Origin: Litchfieldella qijiaojingensis
GTDB taxonomy: Bacteria > Pseudomonadota > Gammaproteobacteria > Pseudomonadales > Halomonadaceae
Direction of reading: 5' to 3'
Assembly: GCF_014651875.1 (NCBI RefSeq)
Contig: NZ_BMXS01000005.1
Location: 1-64,000 of the forward strand
Length of the DNA: 64,000 bases
The notes beneath the pieces are model-generated. The model searched no databases and had not been told where the DNA came from. It saw only the letters and a list, made by a program, of their open reading frames with translations. Numbering within the stretch: position 1 is the stretch's first letter; every line of letters starts with the position of its first letter. This document shows, piece by piece, positions 43,595 to 52,562 of the stretch. A program made the position numbers and the translations under genes.

Positions 43595-44512
43595 TTATTC
43601 TCGACTTGAAGGTGCCGCACAGCCCAGCACCCATTCCTGCAGCGCTTGTTTCGCCTCTCCGGGCGAATCCGGCCGAGCATCGATCAACCCATAGCCTCGC
43701 GGCGAGCGCAAGCGCAGATCGTGCAGGCCGACCAGCATGCCACTCTCCAGCATGTCGTCGACCAGGCCATGCCAACCCATCCCGATCCCCTGCCCAGCGA
43801 TCGCCGCCTGGATCAGCAGAGTGTAGTTGTTGAACGTCAGCTCCGACGATTCCAGATAACGGATACCTGCCAGTTGCTCGAAGTAGCTCGGCCAGTCCAG
43901 CCAGCTCTGCCCTTGATCGGCGGTCAATGTCAAAAGCGGCGCCTTGCTGAGTGATTCGAGATCCTCGATCGGCCCGTATCGTTGCAGGAAACCAGGGCTG
44001 CAGATCGGGAAGACGTCTTCATGAAACAGAAGGGGAACGCCACTGGCGAGGGCACGTTCATCACAGAACACGATTGCGATGTCGACTTCCTGAGCCCGCC
44101 AGTCGAGCACGCCCTGATTGGTCACGATGCGCACATCGATATGCGGATACTGTTCACGGAAGCGTGGCAGACGCGGCATCAGCCAGTAAGCCGCGAACGA
44201 GAAATCGGTAAGGATATTCACGTGTGGATGGCGATGTTTGTGCTGGAGACGGTCGATCGTGCGATCGATGGTCGCGAACCCTTCCTGCACACTGACAAAC
44301 AACGCATGCCCCGCTTCGGTCAGCTTCACGCCACGGTAGATCCGCTCGAACAATGGCAAGCCGAGGTGCTCTTCCAAGGCACGGATCTGTTGGCTGACGG
44401 CCGACTGGGTCGAGCGCAGTTCGCGTGCCGCAGCAGTGAAACTCAGATGGCGGGCCGCCGCCTCGAACACCCGTAGACTGTTGGGCGACGCCGCCCTAGC
44501 TATCCACGACAT
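43595..44512 (-). CDS. LysR-family regulator of choline-sulfate utilisation
   Basis: 305-residue LysR protein of the GcvA-like subgroup. The HTH region is PNSLRVFEAAARHLSFTAAARELRSTQSAVSQQIRALEEHLG. The effector part includes VNILTDFSFAAYWLMPRLPRFREQYPHIDVRIVTNQG and the LIQAAIAGQGIGMGWHGLVDD loop. It is divergent from betC by 113 bp, the arrangement seen with the BetC-linked choline-sulfate regulators. The C-terminus continues past the typical family end. Likely inducer: choline-O-sulfate or choline. Confidence 0.9.
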   Translation of the reverse strand: MSWIARAASPNSLRVFEAAARHLSFTAAARELRSTQSAVSQQIRALEEHLGLPLFERIYRGVKLTEAGHALFVSVQEGFATIDRTIDRLQHKHRHPHVNILTDFSFAAYWLMPRLPRFREQYPHIDVRIVTNQGVLDWRAQEVDIAIVFCDERALASGVPLLFHEDVFPICSPGFLQRYGPIEDLESLSKAPLLTLTADQGQSWLDWPSYFEQLAGIRYLESSELTFNNYTLLIQAAIAGQGIGMGWHGLVDDMLESGMLVGLHDLRLRSPRGYGLIDARPDSPGEAKQALQEWVLGCAAPSSRE

Positions 44513-44625
44513 TAGACAGACTAATGCCTCCCATAAAAATTTACCGAGTTTACAGGCTTTGAGATTAGCAGAGAGACTGTCTCGACAGCCAGCTCAAGCT
44601 CGCACCGGCAACAAGAGGAGGCCCC

Positions 44626-46158
44626 ATGCCCCGCAAGCAACCCAACATCCTGTTTTTGATGGCCGACCAGATGGCGGCATCGGCCCTGCCCTTCTACGGT
44701 CACCCGCTGGTCAAGACGCCGCACCTTTCGCGCCTGGCCGAGGAAGGGGTGGTCTTCGATTCGGCGTACTGCAACAGCCCGCTGTGTGCGCCGTCGCGTT
44801 TCACGTTGATGGCCGGCCAACTACCCTCGCGCATCGGTGGCTACGATAACGCCGGCGACTTTCCCGCCGACACCCCGACCTTCGCCCACTACCTGCGCGA
44901 TGCCGGCTACTACACCGCGCTGTCGGGCAAGATGCACTTCTGCGGCCCGGATCAGCTCCACGGCTTCGAGGAGCGCCTGACCACCGACATCTACCCGGCC
45001 GACTATGGCTGGTTCGTCGACTGGGAAAACTTCGACGAGCGGCCGAGCTACTACCACAACATGTCCTCGGTGATTCAGGCCGGCCCCTGCGTGCGCTCCA
45101 ACCAGCTCGACTTCGACGACGAGGTCACCTTCCGCGCCAAGCGCTTCCTCTACGACTATGCGCGCAACGGCGAGCAGCGTCCCTTCTGCCTGACCGTATC
45201 GCTGACCCACCCGCACGACCCCTACACCATTGCGCAGGAGTACTGGGACCGCTACGACCACGCCGACATCGACATGCCTCGCGTGCCCTACTCGCGCGAG
45301 CTGATGGACCCGCACTCCAAACGCCTGCGCCATGTCTATCAACTCGACGAGGACACCATCAACGACGAGCAGATCCGCAACGCACGCCATGCATACTACG
45401 GGGCGCTCAGCTATGTCGACGACCAGATCGGCGCCGTGCTGAAGGCCTTGAAAGAGACCGGTCTCGATGAAGATACCATCATCGTGTTCTCCGGCGATCA
45501 TGGCGACATGCTTGGGGAGCGTGGCCTTTGGTACAAGATGAGCTGGTTCGAGGACTCGGCACGCGTACCGATGATCGTTCACGCACCCGACAGCTTCGCC
45601 CCGGGTCGGGTCAACGAGTCGGTATCCACCATGGACCTGCTGCCGACCTTTGCCGAGATTGCCCATGATGGCACAGCGCCGGATTATGCCGTGCCCGTCG
45701 ACGGCCGCAGCCTGCTGCCGCACCTGACCGGCAACGGCGGCCACGACGAGGTGATCGGCGAATACCTCGGCGAAGGCGCCATCGCGCCGCTGCTGATGAT
45801 CCGCCGCGGGCGCTACAAGTTCGTCCACACCGCGCCGGATCCGGACCAGTTGTTCGACCTCGAAGCCGATCCACTGGAACTCAACAACCTGGCCGAGGAC
45901 CCGGCGCACCTGGATCTGTGCAAGGAGTTCCGCAACGAGATCGCAAGCCGCTGGGACTACGAGCGACTGCACGGCGAGGTGATCGCCAGCCAGCGGCGCC
46001 GCAAGCTGGTATCGCGAGCGCTCAAGCAGGGCAAGGTCACCCCTTGGGATCACCAGCCGGTGTTCGATGCCAGTACCCAGTACATGCGCAACAACATCGA
46101 CCTGGACAATCTCGAGCGGCGTGCGCGCTTCCCGGCGGTATCTTCTGACCAGCCATGA
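44626..46158 (+). CDS. betC: Choline-sulfatase
   Basis: 510-residue sulfatase hydrolysing choline-O-sulfate to choline and sulfate in the cytoplasm. The N-terminus KQPNILFLMADQMAASALPFYG provides the first metal-binding Asp. Cys54 in SPLCAPSRFTLMAG is the CxPSR residue converted to formylglycine. FSGDHGDMLGERGLWYKMSWFEDSARVPMIV supplies further metal ligands and the choline-sulfatase hallmark. The C-terminal choline-sulfatase extension (TPWDHQPVFDASTQYMRNN) is present. It overlaps the SulP gene by 4 bp (ATGA). Confidence 0.96.
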   Translation: MPRKQPNILFLMADQMAASALPFYGHPLVKTPHLSRLAEEGVVFDSAYCNSPLCAPSRFTLMAGQLPSRIGGYDNAGDFPADTPTFAHYLRDAGYYTALSGKMHFCGPDQLHGFEERLTTDIYPADYGWFVDWENFDERPSYYHNMSSVIQAGPCVRSNQLDFDDEVTFRAKRFLYDYARNGEQRPFCLTVSLTHPHDPYTIAQEYWDRYDHADIDMPRVPYSRELMDPHSKRLRHVYQLDEDTINDEQIRNARHAYYGALSYVDDQIGAVLKALKETGLDEDTIIVFSGDHGDMLGERGLWYKMSWFEDSARVPMIVHAPDSFAPGRVNESVSTMDLLPTFAEIAHDGTAPDYAVPVDGRSLLPHLTGNGGHDEVIGEYLGEGAIAPLLMIRRGRYKFVHTAPDPDQLFDLEADPLELNNLAEDPAHLDLCKEFRNEIASRWDYERLHGEVIASQRRRKLVSRALKQGKVTPWDHQPVFDASTQYMRNNIDLDNLERRARFPAVSSDQP

Positions 46159-47810
46159 TGACGTCGCCGACCGACATCCGCCGGCAACCGGCCAGGCTGC
46201 AACGCTGGTTGCCGTTTCTCGGCTGGCTGCCGCGGCAGACCTCGCGTTCGCTGCGTGCCGACGCCATCGCCGGATTGACCGGTGCGGTGCTGGTCGTGCC
46301 TCAGGGGGTGGCCTATGCCTTGCTGGCCGGGCTCCCCCCGGAGTATGGCCTGTACACCGCCATCGTCCCGGCCGTGCTGGCCGCAATGTTCGGTTCCTCA
46401 CGGCATATGGTCAGCGGACCGACGGCGGCACTGTCGATCGCGTTGTTCGCCACCTTGCAGCCCTTCGCGGAGGCGGGAAGCAGCGAGTTCATCACCCTGG
46501 TGCTGACGCTGACCTTCCTCGCCGGTGCCTTCCAGCTATTGCTGGGCCTGGCACGACTGGGAGTGCTGGTCGATCTCGTTTCGCATTCGGTGGTGACGGG
46601 TTTCACCGCCGGTGCCGCGCTGATCATCGCCACCAGCCAACTCCCCTATGCACTGGGGCTGACCGCGCTGGAGAACAACGGTTTTCTCGATATCTGGCCA
46701 CAGCTGTTCGCACGGCTCGATGATATACGCCCCGATGCAGTGCTGATCGCCGGGTTTACGCTCGCCGTTTGCCTGGCGTTCCAGCGCTGGCTGCCACGCT
46801 GGCCGGGCATGCTGCTGGCGCTCGTGGCGGCATCGCTGCTGGCCGCCTGGCTTGACCCGCAGCAAGTCGAGATCCTGCGCATCGCTGCGGTACCGGCGGG
46901 CCTGCCGCCGCTCTCGGCGCCGGATCTCTCGCTCGACACGCTGCGCATGCTGACGCCCGGTGCCATTGCCCTGGGGCTGCTGGGATTGGTCGAAGCCGCG
47001 GCGATCGCACGGGCTTTTGCCTCGCGTTCGGGCGAGCGACTGAACAGCAATCAGGAGTTCATCGGCCAGGGGCTATCCAACATCGGCGGCGCCTTCTTCT
47101 CCGGCTATGTCTCGTCGGGGTCGTTCACCCGCTCGGGACTCAACGCCAGCGCCGGGGCCTGCTCGCCACTGGCGGCGGTTCTGTCCGCGCTGTTCCTGGT
47201 GCCGATCATGCTGCTGGCGGCACCGCTGCTGCAATACGTGCCGATGCCCGCCATGGCCGGCCTGCTGTTGCTGGTCGCCGCCAAGCTGGTCGACCGTCAC
47301 AGCATTCGCGAGGCACTGACCATCAGCCGCTCGGAAACGGCGGTACTGCTGATCACCTTCTCTTGCACCCTGCTGTTGGCACTGGAAGTCGCCATCTACT
47401 TCGGTGTGCTGGCCTCACTGGTGCTCTACCTGCGCCGCACCACGCGACCGCCGGTGGTGGAATGCACCCTGTCACAAGCCCCGCAAACGATCCAGCAGGC
47501 CGTGGAGGAACCGTGCTGTACCGTGGTCAGGATCGACGGTTCGCTGTTCTTCGGCGCCTGCGAGTCGGTCGCCCGACGGCTCGAGCGCTTCGATCGGCCG
47601 AACCTGGTGATTCTGGCGGCGGGCATCAACTTCCTCGACCTGAGCGGTATCCATCTGCTCCAGAGTCAGGCACGTCTTTGCCACTCACGAGGAGGAAAGC
47701 TGTACCTGGCCTGGACCAAACCCGACGTCATGGCCCGCTTGCAACGGGCCGGTCTCGTCGACAACCACAACGATCACCACCACGACAACCCCATGGCAAT
47801 AACAATATGA
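46155..47810 (+). CDS. SulP-family sulfate transporter with STAS domain
   Basis: 551-residue SLC26/SulP transporter. The membrane part has the family motif LTGAVLVVPQGVAYALLAGLPPEYGLYTAIVP and GPTAALSI, with NQEFIGQGLSNIGGAFFSGYVSSGSFTRSGLN near the middle. The C-terminal STAS domain covers about residues 430-545 (VVRIDGSLFFGACESVARRLERF ... INFLDLSGIHLLQSQARL). A His/Asn/Asp-rich tail follows. Translationally coupled to betC, it is well placed to move the sulfate released from choline sulfate, or to import choline sulfate itself. Direction of transport is inference. Confidence 0.92.
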   Translation: MMTSPTDIRRQPARLQRWLPFLGWLPRQTSRSLRADAIAGLTGAVLVVPQGVAYALLAGLPPEYGLYTAIVPAVLAAMFGSSRHMVSGPTAALSIALFATLQPFAEAGSSEFITLVLTLTFLAGAFQLLLGLARLGVLVDLVSHSVVTGFTAGAALIIATSQLPYALGLTALENNGFLDIWPQLFARLDDIRPDAVLIAGFTLAVCLAFQRWLPRWPGMLLALVAASLLAAWLDPQQVEILRIAAVPAGLPPLSAPDLSLDTLRMLTPGAIALGLLGLVEAAAIARAFASRSGERLNSNQEFIGQGLSNIGGAFFSGYVSSGSFTRSGLNASAGACSPLAAVLSALFLVPIMLLAAPLLQYVPMPAMAGLLLLVAAKLVDRHSIREALTISRSETAVLLITFSCTLLLALEVAIYFGVLASLVLYLRRTTRPPVVECTLSQAPQTIQQAVEEPCCTVVRIDGSLFFGACESVARRLERFDRPNLVILAAGINFLDLSGIHLLQSQARLCHSRGGKLYLAWTKPDVMARLQRAGLVDNHNDHHHDNPMAITI

Positions 47811-47822
47811 GAGACATCCCCC

Positions 47823-49877
47823 ATGACACACAGACATTTCGAACATGAACAGAGCAACCGCCTGAACCCGGTCGTCTTTCACGGCTCGGTGGCCGGCATC
47901 CTGCTCTTCCTGATCTATGCCATCGCCTTCACCGATCACGCCACGGCATTCTTCAATGCCGGGCTGGACTGGATTGGTAACACCTTCGGCTGGTACTACA
48001 TGCTGGCGGTCGTCGCCTACCTGGTCTTCGTGGTGATGATCGGCTTCTCGCGATTCGGCAAGATCCGCCTGGGCCCAGATCATTCGCGCCCGGAATTCTC
48101 GTTGCATTCATGGTCGGCCATGCTGTTCGCTGCCGGTCTCGGTGGTGCCATCCTGTTCTTCGTGGTCTCCGAGCCGCTGACCCACTACCTGAACCCGCCA
48201 CTCGGCGAGGGCGGTACCGCCGAGGCCCAGCGCCGCGCCATCGTGCAGACCTTCATTCATTGGGGGATCTCGGGCTGGGGGCTGTACGTGCTCATGGGCA
48301 TGGCCCTGGCCTATTTCAGCTATCGCCACCGGCTACCGCTGGCGATTCGCTCGACGCTTTATCCGTTGCTGGGCAAGCGCATCTACGGACCGATCGGTAA
48401 TGCCGTGGATATCGCCGCCGTGCTGGCCACCGTATTCGGCATCGCTACCGCATTGGGGATCGGCGTGATGCAGATGAACTACGGACTGACCTACCTGTTC
48501 GGCATACCGGAGGGACTCCCCGCTCAGATCATGCTGATCTTGCTGGTGGTGACCTTGGCCACCCTGTCGGTGGTGAGTGGCGTCAAGCGTGGCATCCGCC
48601 GGCTATCGGAGCTCAACCTGCTGTTGGTCGCCGGTCTCGTGCTGTTCGTGCTGCTCCAGGGCGACACCCTCAAGCTGCTCAATGCCCTGGTCATGAACAC
48701 CGGCGACTACCTGGTCGCGCTTACCGGCAAGAGCTTCGACACCTATGCCTACTCGCCCGAGGCGCAAGGCTGGTTCAGTGGCTGGACGGTGTTCTTCTGG
48801 GGCTGGTGGATCGCCTGGGCACCGTTCGTCGGCCTGTTCCTGGCCCGCATCTCCCGTGGTCGCACCATCCGCGAATTCGTCGCCGGTGCCCTGTTCATCC
48901 CGCTGATTTTCGTGATGGTGATGATGTCCGTATTCGGTAACAGCGGCATCGACATGGTCGAACAGGGCCTGGTGGTGCTCGGCGAGCAAGCCCTGAATAG
49001 TCCGCCGGCCACCATCTACACCTTCCTCGAGCAACTGCCCTTGGTCGGTCTCACCGCCACCATCGTGCTGATGCTGAGCATCGTGTTCTTCGTCACCTCG
49101 GCCGATTCCGGCGCGTTGGTACTGTCCAATTTCACCTACGTGCTGCGCGACGTGAATCACGATGCCCCCGCTCGGCTGCGGATATTCTGGTCTGCCATCA
49201 TCGGCCTGATCACCCTGGCACTGCTGATGGCCGGTGGACTGCGCACCCTGCAGAGCGCCGTGGTGATCACCGCCCTGCCGTTCTCGGCGGTGATCTTCCT
49301 GACCATGATCAGCATGTACCGCTCGCTGAAGGTCGAGACCGGCAAGGCCGATGCCCGCCATCAGGTGGTTGCCAGCGCCTCTGCCACCAGCGACTGGCGC
49401 GAGCGTCTCGACCGCACCCTGGACGCCACCACACAGAATGGTGCCGAGGCCACGCTACGCCACGCCATTCGCCCGGCACTGATCGAACTGGCCGAGGAGC
49501 TGACCCGGCGAGGCCAACAGGCCACCGTCACCGAACAGCAAGTGGACGGCACTCAACTGCTCTGCCCGACCTTGCAGGTCGACTTCGACGGCGCCCCCAG
49601 CTTCATCTACGGGATACGCCCGCAGCGCATGCAACCGCCGAGCTTCCTGCCCGCGGATGACGACTACTACCTGCGCCTCGACGTGCATCTCGCCGAAGGC
49701 GGCCTCGGGCAAGACCTCAACGGCTATACGCGCCTGCAGGTCGTGCATGACGTGCTGAACGAATATCAGCGCCACCTGCGCTTCCTGGCCCAAGCTAGTG
49801 AAGACGGCAATCTGGACACCATTCCCGGCCACATCATGGAAGGCGATGCCGTTCCGCAAGCCGTGCCCGCTCGGTAG
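47823..49877 (+). CDS. betT: BCCT-family choline transporter BetT
   Basis: 684-residue high-affinity choline carrier with 12 expected membrane spans. BCCT motifs are WSAMLFAAGLGGAILFFVVSEPLTHY, FIHWGISGWGLYVLMGMALAYFSYRH and the aromatic-rich WTVFFWGWWIAWAPFVGLFLARISRGRTIREFV. A long hydrophilic C-terminal domain (about residues 510-684), typical of osmotically controlled BetT proteins, is present. It lies 12 bp after the SulP gene, so LysR-betC-sulP-betT forms a choline and choline-sulfate island. A strong terminator follows. Confidence 0.95.
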   Translation: MTHRHFEHEQSNRLNPVVFHGSVAGILLFLIYAIAFTDHATAFFNAGLDWIGNTFGWYYMLAVVAYLVFVVMIGFSRFGKIRLGPDHSRPEFSLHSWSAMLFAAGLGGAILFFVVSEPLTHYLNPPLGEGGTAEAQRRAIVQTFIHWGISGWGLYVLMGMALAYFSYRHRLPLAIRSTLYPLLGKRIYGPIGNAVDIAAVLATVFGIATALGIGVMQMNYGLTYLFGIPEGLPAQIMLILLVVTLATLSVVSGVKRGIRRLSELNLLLVAGLVLFVLLQGDTLKLLNALVMNTGDYLVALTGKSFDTYAYSPEAQGWFSGWTVFFWGWWIAWAPFVGLFLARISRGRTIREFVAGALFIPLIFVMVMMSVFGNSGIDMVEQGLVVLGEQALNSPPATIYTFLEQLPLVGLTATIVLMLSIVFFVTSADSGALVLSNFTYVLRDVNHDAPARLRIFWSAIIGLITLALLMAGGLRTLQSAVVITALPFSAVIFLTMISMYRSLKVETGKADARHQVVASASATSDWRERLDRTLDATTQNGAEATLRHAIRPALIELAEELTRRGQQATVTEQQVDGTQLLCPTLQVDFDGAPSFIYGIRPQRMQPPSFLPADDDYYLRLDVHLAEGGLGQDLNGYTRLQVVHDVLNEYQRHLRFLAQASEDGNLDTIPGHIMEGDAVPQAVPAR

Positions 49878-49907
49878 GCGCGTCGGTAGCTGCTGCCGCT
49901 ACCTCGG

Positions 49908-49935
49908 AAAGGCTCCACTTCGGTGGAGCCTTTTT
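49908..49935 (+). terminator. Rho-independent terminator after betT
   Basis: GGCTCCAC (49911-49918), TTCG tetraloop, GTGGAGCC (49923-49930), then five T; the stem can be extended by AAA/TTT. It ends the betC-sulP-betT transcript. Confidence 0.93.
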
Positions 49936-50059
49936 ATTGGTCAAGGCCATCCAGGTATCCCAGGTCATGTGGCCAGGCGATACAAGTCGGCACGCGAAGA
50001 GCCAACCAAAGGGAAAGGCGTCATGGCGGGGGGTGTTTCAATGACGTATTCAGCGTTCT

Positions 50060-51700
50060 TCAGGTGGGTTTGCGGCGCAGCTCGCCATTCAGAGCCTTGA
50101 TGATGGTGTAGCACATCAACAGCATCACGATGGAGAACGGAATCGCCGTTGCCGTCACCCCGGCCTGAAGCGCCGACAGCCCGCCGCCGAGAAGCAACAC
50201 GATGGCAATCAATCCCTCCACCGTTGCCCAGAACATCCGCTGAGGCCTGGGAGCATCGATCTTGCCGCCGGCTGTGATGGTATCGATCACCAGGGAGCCG
50301 GAATCCGACGAGGTGACGAAGAAAATCAACGCCAGAGTGATGCCAAGGGTCGACATCAGGCCCGTCAGCGGCAGTTCATTCAGCATGCCGAACAGCGACA
50401 GCTCGGGGCTGTAATTGTCGATCACGTAGTCCTTGACCAGGCTGTTGCCGGGGTCGGCATAGAGCTGATCGAGCGCGATGCCACCGAAGACGCCCATCCA
50501 GATGAAGATGAACAGGCTGGGAACCAACAGCACACAGATCACGAACTCCCGAACCGTGCGCCCACGCGACACCCGAGCGATGAACATGCCGACGAACGGT
50601 GCCCAACTGACCCACCAGGCCCAGTAGAAGACTGACCATGCTTCACGATAGGCATCATCGTCACGACCGAAGGGGGCCGACAACGGGATGAAGTCCTTCA
50701 CGTAGGTCACCAACCCCGACCAGAACCCATTCAGGGCCACCAGGGTCGGGCCGGCGAACAGCACGAAGAAGAAGAAGAACACGGCCAGGATCATATTGAT
50801 CTCGGAGAGCTTCTTCACGCCGCCCTCGAGCCCACGCCAGACCGACACCAGGGCCACCGCCGTTACCAGCAAGATAACGATGACCTGAAAGGTGGTGCTG
50901 ATGTCCAGTCCAAAGACGAAATTCATCCCCGCATTGGCCTGCTGGGCCCCGAGTCCGAGCGCCGTGGCCAGTCCAAACAAGGTGGAAAACACCGCCAGGA
51001 TGTCGATCGCATGCCCCCACCAGCCCCAGACACGCTCGCCAAGGATCGGGAAGAACGCCGAACGAATGGAGAAGGGCAGGCCCTTGTTATAGGAGAAAAT
51101 GGCCAGCGCCAGGGCCATGACCACATAGACGGCCCAGCCATGGATGCCCCAATGAAGAAAGGTGCCGGCAAGGCCCAGGGCGGTTGCTTCGGGAATGGCC
51201 TCCGGATTGAGTTCACCATCGGCCCCGAAAGGCGAAGGAATGCCCAATGGCAAGGAGACGTTGGCATGATAGACCGGTTCCAGCACGCTGAAGAACAGCA
51301 GTCCGATACCGATGCCGGCAGTGAACAGCATCGCAAACCAGGACAAGTAACTGTGTTCCGGTCGGGCATCGGGACCACCCAGCCTGACCGACCCATAGGG
51401 CAGGACGACGAGCGCCACACAGAACAGGATGAAGAAATCCACCACGATCATGAAATACCAGTCCAGCGTCCCGGTAGAGAAACTGACAATGGACTGGAAA
51501 ATGCTCCCCGCCCTCTCTGGAAACAAGAGGGTGAGTACTATGAAGACGACCGAAATGAGAGCCGATACGATAAAGACCCGATTGTGTATATCGAAGCCGA
51601 TAGGCCCCAGTCGCCCTTGGATGTTGTCCTGGCCAACGGTGTAATCCGTTTGCATGTCGCTAGTCACGGGGGTCGGCACCGGGCCACTCGGGGTACCCAT
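50060..51700 (-). CDS. BCCT-family carrier, probably glycine betaine
   Basis: 546-residue BCCT transporter without the long C-terminal domain seen in BetT. Motifs are LSWFAMLFTAGIGIGLLFFSVLEPVYHA, FLHWGIHGWAVYVVMALALAIFSYNKG and the Trp-rich YWAWWVSWAPFVGMFIARVSRGRTVREFV. The GIGIGLLFFSVLEP glycine-rich unwound segment is close to that of Na+-coupled betaine carriers (BetP/OpuD). The start at 51700 has AGAGGAAG upstream; an internal Met at residue 16 is an alternative. Convergent with betT and separate in transcription. Confidence 0.92.
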   Translation of the reverse strand: MGTPSGPVPTPVTSDMQTDYTVGQDNIQGRLGPIGFDIHNRVFIVSALISVVFIVLTLLFPERAGSIFQSIVSFSTGTLDWYFMIVVDFFILFCVALVVLPYGSVRLGGPDARPEHSYLSWFAMLFTAGIGIGLLFFSVLEPVYHANVSLPLGIPSPFGADGELNPEAIPEATALGLAGTFLHWGIHGWAVYVVMALALAIFSYNKGLPFSIRSAFFPILGERVWGWWGHAIDILAVFSTLFGLATALGLGAQQANAGMNFVFGLDISTTFQVIVILLVTAVALVSVWRGLEGGVKKLSEINMILAVFFFFFVLFAGPTLVALNGFWSGLVTYVKDFIPLSAPFGRDDDAYREAWSVFYWAWWVSWAPFVGMFIARVSRGRTVREFVICVLLVPSLFIFIWMGVFGGIALDQLYADPGNSLVKDYVIDNYSPELSLFGMLNELPLTGLMSTLGITLALIFFVTSSDSGSLVIDTITAGGKIDAPRPQRMFWATVEGLIAIVLLLGGGLSALQAGVTATAIPFSIVMLLMCYTIIKALNGELRRKPT

Positions 51701-51770
51701 GAGAGGCTTCCTCTTGTTATAGGATATAGAACAGCTTAGGAATTTTTCTCCTCATAAGCCTACAACCTTG

Positions 51771-51798
51771 GATTCATAGAATAACGGCAGCACCTTGG
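51771..51798 (-). mobile_element. Short remnant of an IS1380-like transposase 3' end
   Basis: These 28 bp match 57156-57183, inside the transposase remnant there, at 24 of 28 positions. On the minus strand they read LFYES, parallel to LFYEF of the other copy. They sit between the BCCT gene and the alcohol dehydrogenase remnant, marking an old insertion or rearrangement. Confidence 0.55.
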
Positions 51799-51843
51799 AT
51801 CAACAGGTAGAGGACTCCTCCCCCCAACCCCGAATCACCAAGA

Positions 51844-51951
51844 TTCGACATTCAGGATATCAATGCAGCCTACGAGCGCATGGAGAAGGGTGATGTGCGC
51901 TACCGCTTCGTGATCGATATGCCCTCACTGAAGGCTGCCGACACGGTCTGA
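51844..51951 (+). pseudogene. C-terminal remnant of a zinc-type NAD(P)-dependent alcohol dehydrogenase
   Basis: A 35-codon stretch ending at TGA 51949-51951 encodes FDIQDINAAYERMEKGDVRY followed by RFVIDMPSL, the closing motif of YahK/AdhA-type zinc alcohol dehydrogenases (INxAYERMxxxDVRYRFVIDM). Nothing upstream in frame belongs to the family, so the rest of the gene is lost. The remainder of the 394-bp gap between the BCCT and oxidoreductase genes shows no gene. Confidence 0.75.
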
Positions 51952-52094
51952 AGCCTACCCATCTGACGCCCGAAACACCGGGCAGCGGACCAAGCCTCGG
52001 TCTACCCTATTCATTCATGGGAGCGTTGGACACTGCGCATCCGCACCAGATGCCAGCCGATAGAGGAAACAAGAACGACGCGAGGAGATTCGGA

Positions 52095-52562
52095 ATGGTC
52101 ACTCTGACGATCAACGGTCAGGATCACGAGTTGGATGTACCGGACCAGATGCCTTTGCTATGGGCCTTGCGGGATGTCGTACAACTCACCGGTACCAAGT
52201 TCGGCTGCGGCATGGCGCAGTGCGGCGCCTGCACGGTGCACCTGAATGGGGAGGCGGTGCGCTCCTGTGTCACCCCGGTGTCCCAGGCTCAGGGCCGTGA
52301 GATTACTACCATCGAGGCCATCGGCGATGACGAGGTCGGCCAGCGGATCCAGCAAGCCTGGCTGGATCTCGGCGTAGCGCAGTGCGGCTACTGCCAGGGC
52401 GGACAGATCATGAGTGCCACCGCTCTGCTCAATCGAGAGCCGGACCCGGACGACGCGCAGATCCTGGAGGCCATGGCCGGCAACCTGTGCCGTTGCGGCA
52501 CCTACAACCGCATTCGTCAGGCGATTCATCGCGCCGCCGGCCATGAGGAGGAACAGGCATGA
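52095..52562 (+). CDS. [2Fe-2S] subunit of an isoquinoline 1-oxidoreductase-type molybdenum hydroxylase
   Basis: 155-residue small subunit of the xanthine dehydrogenase family. The plant-type [2Fe-2S] cluster is bound by Cys in GTKFGCGMAQCGACTVHLNGEAVRSC. The second, alpha-helical [2Fe-2S] domain contains GVAQCGYCQGGQIM and NLCRCGTYNRIRQAI. ATG 52095 is preceded by GAGGAG and begins MVTLTINGQ; the frame is open 26 codons earlier without homology. It overlaps the large-subunit gene by 4 bp. Confidence 0.93.
   Translation: MVTLTINGQDHELDVPDQMPLLWALRDVVQLTGTKFGCGMAQCGACTVHLNGEAVRSCVTPVSQAQGREITTIEAIGDDEVGQRIQQAWLDLGVAQCGYCQGGQIMSATALLNREPDPDDAQILEAMAGNLCRCGTYNRIRQAIHRAAGHEEEQA

Noticed and set aside
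44821-46401. 526-codon minus-strand frame opposite betC
   Set aside because: Shadow of betC; its apparent length reflects GC bias only.
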